From Patescibacteria group bacterium (lineage in GTDB: Bacteria > Patescibacteriota > Minisyncoccia > JAHCSD01): a stretch of 6,140 nt of DNA. The stretch lies in contig JAHCSD010000046.1 of the NCBI GenBank assembly GCA_018609185.1, forward strand, positions 1-6,140, in the 5' to 3' direction. The notes beneath the pieces are model-generated. The model made no database searches. It saw only the letters and a program-made list of their open reading frames with translations, and had not been told where the DNA came from. The position numbers and the translations under genes were made by a program. Of this stretch, positions 1 to 5,249 are shown piece by piece (within the stretch, counting starts at the first letter, position 1; each line of letters starts with the position of its first letter).

Positions 1-1637
1 AGCGTCATCTCCTCTGCCTCTACGTCAATCTCTACCTCCTTATATACCAATTTTTTTGTATCAGCAAGAAGTTCTTTTTCCGGAGACATCCTTCCCTGAA
101 TGGTTTCCTCAATAAGAAGGGAAACATCATTTGCATCAAACACAAACCCAATCACCCGTGCCTTCCCGGAAAGCGTAAATGACTTTGCCACATCCCCCGC
201 CTCTTTATCGGAAACCAGCTCGGTTATTTCTTCCTCGACCGCATCGTCCAGAAGAATAAAGTCCTGAGGAGTTTTGTTGCGGAAATCCTCACGAACCTTT
301 TCTAGAAGTGCCTGTCTAAATATTTCATTGGCGCTCTCGATATCCTCTTCCGTCACTACCTCTACCTCTCCAATAAACCCTCCTTCGATGGAGCCCGAAG
401 ACTTCCCATAAAAGGCGGTATATTTGGGGGTCCCCTTAAAGCCGGGGATAGAAAATGTTGATGGCCCTACATTGTAGTCTTCACCGGCTTCCGCGCCCAC
501 CACTTCAATCTCAATACTTGAGGGAACTATCTTCCCTTCTTCGATACTCGCGCCCGGTACCACGACCGTCTTGACGCTTCTAAAAAGCTTCCCGTCCTGA
601 GAAATAAATCGGGTGTTTTCAACAAGGGTTTGGATAGAGGAACTAAACTCATTATACACAATTATGTTCCCCCGTGCCTTTTCTTCGCGTACCTCGCGGC
701 CGGAAGATATAAAATTTTCAGCGAGTTCCACTGAACTCTCAAGGAGCTCGCCGGGAATCGTATTGTTTGAAAAATCAACGCGTGTGGTTTGGGTATTCGC
801 ATAAACCGCAATGTCAAAGGTAAGGAGGTCTTTTTTGGGCTCGAGTTTCACCTCTGCTTTAGGTAATATAAAATATACAAACCCCGCAATTCCGACCAGG
901 AACACCAGGCCACCCACAAAAAACATGCTGTTTTTGGCTAGCGCAAGCCCTGAGGAGCCCGCCGTATTTAATATATTGAAAAACCAGAAAAAGCTTATTC
1001 CCGACTTGCGCAACGTTCCCTCATGATATTCTTCGTCCTTTTTCTCTTCATCTTCCTCGACTTCTTGAGATTCTTCCCCCGCCCTTGGCGGGAGGCTCGC
1101 CCCGACTCCGGTCGGGGCGGCGGTTTCGTCCATTACGGGCTCCTGAAAAGATGTCTCCTCTTTCGTTTCTTCCTCTTCTGGCTGATCCTCCTCCACGTCT
1201 TCCTCGGTTTCGGGGTAGGAAACCCCTGAGGGCACATGTGAAACATCTTCTTTTATACCGGGTGGGATAATATCGAACATTTTAGACCCATAGAGAACGG
1301 GATTGGGGGCATCTGATTCTTGAGATTCCCCGGCGGAAGGCAAACGAGAAGAGACCCCCGGGGGGAGCGTCAATGAAACGGGAAGTTCTGCTTTTTTTGC
1401 GGCTTTGTGGATTTGAGCGTCGTTTGAGACAAGTATTACTTCTTTTTCAAGGGCCGCGCTTTCATTTTTCAAAAGCCGCAAGTTAAGTGCATTCTCGAAC
1501 GGCCGGGAACCATGAGGAATATACAGATATACCTGGAGCTCTTTCGTATCACGAATCTCATCAATAATGCCCGTGATATCCTGACCGGGTTCAATCGTGA
1601 TAACTCGTCGTGAGATTTTATTTACGTTTAGATTCAT
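1..1637 (-). CDS. Baseplate J/gp47-like single-pass membrane protein, C-terminus cut off by window edge
   Basis: The frame is open from ATG at 1637 to the left edge: 545 codons plus two bases, with no stop, so the C-terminus is missing. Residues 1-90 look like a small alpha/beta domain with the pattern NLRLLK...EVILVSND...HKAAKKAEL, which I recall as the N-terminal region of proteins annotated baseplate J/gp47-like in Patescibacteria, Actinobacteria and Chloroflexi. Residues about 95-207 are a Pro/Glu-rich, very acidic linker. A hydrophobic segment at about 214-224 precedes a strong transmembrane helix at about 237-258. The rest is beta-rich, with ARGNIIVYNEF (321-331), DGKLFRSVKTVVVPGA (348-363) and YNVGPSTFSIPGFKGTP (388-404). 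There is no signal peptide, so an N-in topology with the J-like part outside is likely. The start is supported by GGAG nine bases upstream. The gene follows the FtsA-like ATPase gene. The family match is from memory; the function is unknown and 'baseplate' should not be read as phage. Confidence 0.85.
   Translation of the reverse strand, partial: MNLNVNKISRRVITIEPGQDITGIIDEIRDTKELQVYLYIPHGSRPFENALNLRLLKNESAALEKEVILVSNDAQIHKAAKKAELPVSLTLPPGVSSRLPSAGESQESDAPNPVLYGSKMFDIIPPGIKEDVSHVPSGVSYPETEEDVEEDQPEEEETKEETSFQEPVMDETAAPTGVGASLPPRAGEESQEVEEDEEKKDEEYHEGTLRKSGISFFWFFNILNTAGSSGLALAKNSMFFVGGLVFLVGIAGFVYFILPKAEVKLEPKKDLLTFDIAVYANTQTTRVDFSNNTIPGELLESSVELAENFISSGREVREEKARGNIIVYNEFSSSIQTLVENTRFISQDGKLFRSVKTVVVPGASIEEGKIVPSSIEIEVVGAEAGEDYNVGPSTFSIPGFKGTPKYTAFYGKSSGSIEGGFIGEVEVVTEEDIESANEIFRQALLEKVREDFRNKTPQDFILLDDAVEEEITELVSDKEAGDVAKSFTLSGKARVIGFVFDANDVSLLIEETIQGRMSPEKELLADTKKLVYKEVEIDVEAEEMT
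1078..1119. repeat. Double palindromic GC-rich element embedded in a coding sequence
   Basis: Two adjacent inverted repeats lie here. The first is CCCGCC-CTT-GGCGGG (1078-1092, 6-bp stem). The second is CGCCCCGAC-TCCG-GTCGGGGCG (1098-1119, 9-bp perfect stem, 4-base loop). They are separated by five bases. The pair falls in frame inside the disordered acidic linker of the J-like membrane protein and is translated as residues about 173-187 (PTGVGASLPPRAG within it). It interrupts a run that is otherwise rich in Glu and Asp. It resembles a REP-like palindromic unit inserted into a tolerant part of a gene; I cannot show copies elsewhere from this window. Confidence 0.6.
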
Positions 1638-1638
1638 G

Positions 1639-1668
1639 CTAATTTTCTCCGAAGCGGAGCGAGGTTAG
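1639..1668 (-). promoter_or_regulatory. Hairpin containing the Shine-Dalgarno of the J-like gene
   Basis: On the minus strand a CTCCG-CTT-CGGAG hairpin (1659-1647) is flanked by a weaker CTAA/TTAG pairing (1668-1665 with 1642-1639). The GGAG at 1650-1647 lies nine bases before the ATG at 1637 and is the only good Shine-Dalgarno candidate for this gene. It is therefore wholly inside the 3' arm of the stem, so ribosome access may be limited unless the short stem is melted. The pairing is seen; the regulatory role is inferred. Confidence 0.5.
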
Positions 1669-1678
1669 TAAATTGAGC

Positions 1679-1721
1679 ACCCCGTTAGATAGAGCTCGCA
1701 AGCTCGCTCATCTAACGGGGT
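1679..1721. repeat. 12-bp inverted repeat in the ATPase/J-like intergenic region
   Basis: The arms ACCCCGTTAGAT (1679-1690) and ATCTAACGGGGT (1710-1721) are perfectly complementary over 12 bp. The 19-base loop contains a further GAGC/GCTC pairing (1692-1695 with 1706-1709). No U-run follows on either strand, so this is not a classical intrinsic terminator. It is the middle of three back-to-back inverted repeats and may be part of a REP/BIME-like composite element or a structured mRNA segment. Confidence 0.6.
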
Positions 1722-1780
1722 AAGGTTTGGCAACCGCTCAGACTTCGCCTTTCGGACTCGTCTTCGCGGGCCAAGCCCTT
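1722..1780. repeat. Long imperfect hairpin starting at the FtsA-like stop codon
   Basis: AAGGTTTGGC (1722-1731) pairs with the segment 1770-1780 with one G-T pair and one bulged base. Inside this, CCGC (1734-1737) pairs with GCGG (1766-1769), AGAC (1740-1743) with GTCT (1760-1763), and CC (1748-1749) with GG (1754-1755) around a small loop. The stem begins within the TAA of the FtsA-like gene (1781-1779) and touches the next inverted repeat without a gap. The U-tract is missing, so it could be a mRNA 3'-end stabiliser, a REP-like element, or a non-canonical terminator. Confidence 0.5.
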
Positions 1781-3101
1781 ACTTTTGCATGACACGAATA
1801 ATAGTCTCAAAAATATCCTGCAGGTGGGATCGTTTCATCCTGTCTTTAAACATTCGACACGCAACATACGGAACAATATCGGTAGAAGAAGCATCACCCG
1901 GAGAAGAAAACGTGAGTCCTTTTATAGAACGTGCATCGAGGAAATTAAACTTGGGTTTTCCGGAAAAGGGCAGCTGTCTATATAAATCTGTTTTATGGAG
2001 AACGTCGCTAAAATCTACAAACCCGCTTGCCGCGCCATACACAAAGAGATCCCCGGGTAAAATATTAAGAAACGAGATTTCTTTTAGGGCAAGTTCCAAG
2101 CCCGAACGCCAAAGATCCACATCGCGCTTCACCGTATCTTTAATTTTTTTTGAAACATAGGAACTGAGTTTTTTATTGGAATAAGCGAGCTTGATATCTT
2201 CTGCCTCCCAAAAGCCGATTCCGAGATCTCCGGCAATACGCTGGGTTATAGTGTGCCCTCCGACCTGAAAATTCTTGGTGCCAGCAACCATCCCTTTACG
2301 GGTGAGTGCAATCTCGGTCACCGCCCCCCCAATATCAATGGTAATAAAATCGGAGAGCGGATACAAATCCTTCCTCAAGACGGCTGAGACAGAAAATGAC
2401 GGGGTATATATCTCGCGTATTCGTTTCTTTAGGATGGAGGCAAGTTGATTAAGAATTTCCTGAGAAGACGGAAAAAGGAATGAATAAAACACATTAAAAC
2501 TGATCACTTTTCCGTCGAGCCCCAATGGATCGTCTATGTCGTATCCGTCGATCTTAACGTCCTGAATGTAGGCATCTACAATCTTGAGCTCGTGGCTCAT
2601 TTGCAAGCCCTCCTGAAGAAAGTGGGCTCGTATTTTTTCAAGTGACTTTGCGTAAATTTTATGAAAAATGTTTTTGAGTTCTACCTCGTTTATCTTCAGT
2701 TTCGGGTTTACTCTTCGTTCCTGAAATACTACAGGGAGAGCGTTCAGAAAATCGTTCCCCATAACCACAATGACTTCTTCGCTTTGGATTCCCGAGACCT
2801 TTTCAACGCTGGCAATTGCTCTCTCGACAGTTGTCAGGACGCCTGCAAAATCTGTAACCCCCCCCCGTTGAACATCGCCCACGTTGTGGGGTTCCCGCGC
2901 GAATCCATGGGCTTCGATTCCTTCCTTGGTAAGCTGAAACAAAACCGCCTTCACCGCTTCAGTCCCGATATCCAAAACTAAAAAACCGGTCTTGGTCTTT
3001 TTCGGGAATGCTATTTTCGGAAGACTAAACTTGGGCAACTTCGGACTCACATAGATATTATAAAAGATTTGGGAGATTGGGGCAAACACACAAGCCCCCA
3101 T
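1779..3101 (-). CDS. FtsA/PilM-type actin-fold ATPase
   Basis: This 440-residue protein has the actin/Hsp70 ATPase fold in its FtsA/PilM form. Phosphate-1 is LDIGTEAVKAVL (43-54). Phosphate-2 is TIDIGGAVTEIAL (254-266). It is followed by GGHTITQRIAGDLG...AEDIK (281-304), which closely follows the FtsA pattern GGxxIT..IA..L....AE.IK. The adenosine-binding loop is probably FVYGAASGF (353-361), with fewer glycines than the usual GGGA. Residues about 105-210 correspond to the 1C/SHS2 subdomain. The last about 16 residues could form an amphipathic helix like the FtsA membrane-targeting sequence (inferred). Residues 1-38 are a basic, proline-containing extension. The ATG at 3101 has only a weak GAGAG upstream; a GTG at residue 18 is an alternative start. 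The gene lies between alaS and the J-like membrane protein gene. The fold is secure. Whether it serves division (FtsA) or a pilus-like assembly (PilM) cannot be settled, so no symbol is given. Confidence 0.9.
   Translation of the reverse strand: MGACVFAPISQIFYNIYVSPKLPKFSLPKIAFPKKTKTGFLVLDIGTEAVKAVLFQLTKEGIEAHGFAREPHNVGDVQRGGVTDFAGVLTTVERAIASVEKVSGIQSEEVIVVMGNDFLNALPVVFQERRVNPKLKINEVELKNIFHKIYAKSLEKIRAHFLQEGLQMSHELKIVDAYIQDVKIDGYDIDDPLGLDGKVISFNVFYSFLFPSSQEILNQLASILKKRIREIYTPSFSVSAVLRKDLYPLSDFITIDIGGAVTEIALTRKGMVAGTKNFQVGGHTITQRIAGDLGIGFWEAEDIKLAYSNKKLSSYVSKKIKDTVKRDVDLWRSGLELALKEISFLNILPGDLFVYGAASGFVDFSDVLHKTDLYRQLPFSGKPKFNFLDARSIKGLTFSSPGDASSTDIVPYVACRMFKDRMKRSHLQDIFETIIRVMQK
2858..2866. 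other. Nine-base C/G homopolymer inside the ATPase gene
   Basis: Nine consecutive C on the plus strand (nine G in the coding strand) encode residues about 79-82 (RGGV) of the FtsA-like protein. A one-base slip here would shift the frame after fewer than 85 residues and remove both the second phosphate motif and the adenosine motif. The frame is intact as given. Confidence 0.7.
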
Positions 3102-3149
3102 GAAATTCTCTCTTCAGCCCAGAGAAGATGGGTGTGAGAGTTCCGGCAT

Positions 3150-3212
3150 AGGCCCCAAAAAGACGCGGTCGAAATCCACGCTGGGGATTTCGACCGCGTC
3201 TTTTCAGGGCCT
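3150..3212. terminator. Very long-stem hairpin, probable (bidirectional) terminator of alaS
   Basis: Arms 3158-3177 and 3185-3204 are perfectly complementary over 20 bp around a 7-base loop. In the same register, after two mismatches, AGGCCC (3150-3155) pairs with GGGCCT (3207-3212), giving 26 pairs in total. Both outer ends of the 20-bp core are A4/T4, so either transcript ends its core stem in a U-run. On the minus strand the hairpin begins immediately after the alaS TAG (3215-3213). It leaves 48 bases before the ATPase ATG, in which I see no convincing promoter. Confidence 0.8.
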
Positions 3213-5165
3213 CTACTCCTCACTTTCTTCCAAAACCGCTCGGATTCTTCGAACGCCCGCGCTTGAAGACTCTTCTTTCACAATACGAAACTTGCCAAGG
3301 ATGCTTGTGTGCTCCACATGCGGACCGCCGCAGACTTCGCGTGAAAAATTATTTATAGAATATACATTCACTTCGGGCGGATATTTTGCTTTGAAAAATG
3401 CGAGGGCACCTGATGCAATCGCTTTTTCATACGGCACCACCTCTTTGGTTACCGCAAGATCTGATTTGATTTTTTCGTTCACCAAATCCTCTACTTTCTT
3501 AATTTCTTCCGGCGTCATTTTTTGGGGGTGGGAGAAATCAAACCGAAGCCTTTCTGCCGTAATATCTGAACCCATTTGCTTTACATGATCCCCAAGCACA
3601 CTCCGAAGCGCGGAATGAACTAAGTGCGTGGCGGTATGAAGACTTGTTACTATTTCCACTTCTTCGGGAGTCGCGGCTTTTAATTCCCCGGTATCAAGAA
3701 CAAGACCGTGGCCTCCAAATTTTTTCTCTTGACCCTTACGGGAAAGCTCCTGATGTTTTTCAAATTCTTTTTCGAATTCTTCTCTTGAAACTTGCATCCC
3801 CTTACTGGCAGCCAAGTCTTCGATTACTTCATACGGAATTCCAAAAGTCTCGTACAAATTAAACGCATATATTCCTGGAAAAAAATCGTGATGCTGAGAA
3901 ATGGCTTTATCGAGCGACTTATTTAACTCTTTAAGACCTTTTTCAAGGCTTTGCGCAAATTTCTCTTCTTCTTTTTGAAATACCGTGATGATATCCGCCT
4001 CATTCTTTGAGAGCTCCGAATAGACCGCCCCGTATCCTTCAATTATCTTATTAAGCACGGGAGCATAAAATGTCCGCTCAAGCCGAAGGGTCTTGGCAAG
4101 TCGAATAGACCGGCGCATGAGTCTCCTTAAAATATATCCCTCCCCCAAATTAGAAGGAAGAACGCCATCAGCCATCAAAAATGCCGCGCCTCGCATGTGA
4201 TCACTCAATATACGAAGGGTGCGCGCGAGTTCGGCTTTTTCTTTTAGTTTTTCCATGTCTTCGGCAAGTCCAACTCCGGGAGTAAAAAGACTCTCAAATG
4301 CCTTATCCCTCTTTTTTCCACTCGCGCCTCCCATCTGGCGTTTAATTTCGAGAATAATCGGCATAAAAAGATCGGTGGAAAAAATATTGGACTTCCCCTG
4401 AAGAATGGTGACAAGTCGTTCAAGCCCCATGCCCGTATCAACCCCTTTAAGCGAAAGAGGTTTTAGCGACTCGTCTTTCTCTTGATAATATTCGTTGAAC
4501 ACAAGGTTCCAAACCTCGATAAATCGTCCGCATTCGCAATTAGGGACACATTTGGCGTTTTTCTCGCACGGGGTTCCCTTTATATCGTAATGGATTTCTG
4601 TGGTGGGACCACATGGCCCTTCGTCTCCCGTAGGCCCCCAGAAATTCTCCTTCCGTCCAAAGAAAAAGATTTTTTCTTTGGGAATGCCAAGCTCCTGCCA
4701 GATCTTATATGACTCCTCGTCTTTGGGCATGTCCCCTTCCCCACCAAAAATCGTCACGTATAGCTTCTCGCTTTTCACTTTGCACGTTTCACTTAAAAAC
4801 TCCCAAGCCCAATAAATGGCAGCTTTTTTGTAATACCCCTCCTTCCCACTATCGTTTGGATCATCTGCACCCACGGGCCCAAACGAAAAATTCCCGAGCA
4901 TCTCAAAAAACGTAAGATGGCTTTCGTCTCCCACCTCATCAATGTCTGACGTACGAAATGATTTTTGGACTGATGCCGCGCGATGCCCTCCAAAATCCTT
5001 ATCGGGATCTGCCTCTCCCGTAAAATAGGGTTTAAACTGCTGCATACCGGCAGACGTCAAAAGTACTGAAGGATCATCAGGCAACAAAGAAGACGAGGGC
5101 ACGACCGTGTGTCCTCGCTCTCTAAAAAATTCCAAAAATGTTTTCCTGATCTCTTTTGAAGTCAT
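3213..5165 (-). CDS. alaS: Alanyl-tRNA synthetase, compact form
   Basis: This enzyme charges tRNA-Ala with alanine (cytoplasmic class II aminoacyl-tRNA synthetase). The catalytic core shows LLTSAGMQQFKPYF (35-48), motif 2 with HLTFFEMLGNFSFG (83-96), GDEGPCGPTTEIHYD (180-194) and motif 3 GVDTGMGLERL (241-251). The tRNA-binding helical region follows (about 290-480, with RILSDHMRGAAFLMADGV at 318-335). The editing domain keeps the zinc ligands H510, H514, C612 and H616 (HTATH and CGGPH). At 650 residues it is much shorter than the E. coli enzyme (about 875). It ends after the editing domain, lacking the C-terminal DHHA1/C-Ala domain. Only about 28 residues separate the helical region from HTATH, so the beta-barrel subdomain is missing too. 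An insert after the PCGP motif carries C200, C206, C210 and C212, a likely extra metal site. The domain edges are clean and the frame is open, so this is a natural compact form rather than a broken gene. The ATG at 5165 fits the family N-terminus. Confidence 0.97.
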   Translation of the reverse strand: MTSKEIRKTFLEFFRERGHTVVPSSSLLPDDPSVLLTSAGMQQFKPYFTGEADPDKDFGGHRAASVQKSFRTSDIDEVGDESHLTFFEMLGNFSFGPVGADDPNDSGKEGYYKKAAIYWAWEFLSETCKVKSEKLYVTIFGGEGDMPKDEESYKIWQELGIPKEKIFFFGRKENFWGPTGDEGPCGPTTEIHYDIKGTPCEKNAKCVPNCECGRFIEVWNLVFNEYYQEKDESLKPLSLKGVDTGMGLERLVTILQGKSNIFSTDLFMPIILEIKRQMGGASGKKRDKAFESLFTPGVGLAEDMEKLKEKAELARTLRILSDHMRGAAFLMADGVLPSNLGEGYILRRLMRRSIRLAKTLRLERTFYAPVLNKIIEGYGAVYSELSKNEADIITVFQKEEEKFAQSLEKGLKELNKSLDKAISQHHDFFPGIYAFNLYETFGIPYEVIEDLAASKGMQVSREEFEKEFEKHQELSRKGQEKKFGGHGLVLDTGELKAATPEEVEIVTSLHTATHLVHSALRSVLGDHVKQMGSDITAERLRFDFSHPQKMTPEEIKKVEDLVNEKIKSDLAVTKEVVPYEKAIASGALAFFKAKYPPEVNVYSINNFSREVCGGPHVEHTSILGKFRIVKEESSSAGVRRIRAVLEESEE

Positions 5166-5175
5166 TCTGACTTCT

Positions 5176-5204
5176 ACTATAACAGTAATTTTCGTTTACT
5201 TCAA
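5176..5204 (-). promoter_or_regulatory. alaS promoter, extended -10, near-leaderless
   Basis: On the minus strand TTGAAG (-35, 5204-5199) and TATAGT (-10, 5181-5176) are separated by exactly 17 bases, and the -10 is preceded by TGT, an extended -10. The expected transcription start, about seven bases past the -10, is near 5169. That leaves a 5' leader of only about four bases before the ATG at 5165. There is no room for a Shine-Dalgarno sequence in such a transcript. The -35 box begins three bases after the upstream terminator stem ends. Confidence 0.65.
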
Positions 5205-5207
5205 TTA

Positions 5208-5233
5208 AAAAGCGGCTTTTGAAAGCCGCTTTT
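5208..5233 (-). terminator. Intrinsic terminator of the Cys-rich protein gene
   Basis: An 11-bp perfect stem (5233-5223 with 5218-5208) has a GC-rich core GCGGC/GCCGC and a four-base loop. Its 3' arm ends in a run of five U on the minus strand (5211-5207). It starts 16 bases after the TAA at 5252-5250. The A-rich 5' flank makes it potentially bidirectional, but no plus-strand gene needs it. Confidence 0.85.
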
Positions 5234-5249
5234 ATACTTAAACTTCAGT

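Noticed and set aside
1..1637. Prophage or contractile-tail gene, from the baseplate-J similarity
   Set aside because: The protein has a transmembrane helix and an acidic linker, its neighbours are cellular genes, and no other phage gene is present.
1740..1770. Hammerhead-like ribozyme in the hairpin 1722-1780, suggested by a GUCCGAAAGG segment on the minus strand
   Set aside because: The obligatory CUGANGA core box is missing and the stems do not form a three-way junction.
1638..1778. A tRNA or known small RNA gene in the intergenic region
   Set aside because: No cloverleaf, no T-loop GTTCRA-type sequence and no CCA end; only nested inverted repeats are seen.
1789..2160. Plus-strand open frames opposite the ATPase gene
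   Set aside because: They lie antisense to a clearly conserved protein, show no family motif and lack ribosome binding sites, so they are shadows of the minus-strand gene.
3213..3300. alaS as a truncated pseudogene because it lacks about 225 residues
   Set aside because: The frame is open, the zinc ligands and the whole catalytic core are intact, the protein ends at a natural domain boundary, and a terminator follows the stop directly.
3100..3588. Plus-strand 162-codon frame over the hairpin and the 3' end of alaS
   Set aside because: It spans the terminator hairpin and is antisense to the AlaRS editing domain; its translation has no recognisable pattern.
4765..4795. Short GTGAAAA-like repeat in alaS (codons for KVKSEKL)
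   Set aside because: Too short and not repeated in the window; it fits the normal AlaRS segment just before YVTIFGGEGD.
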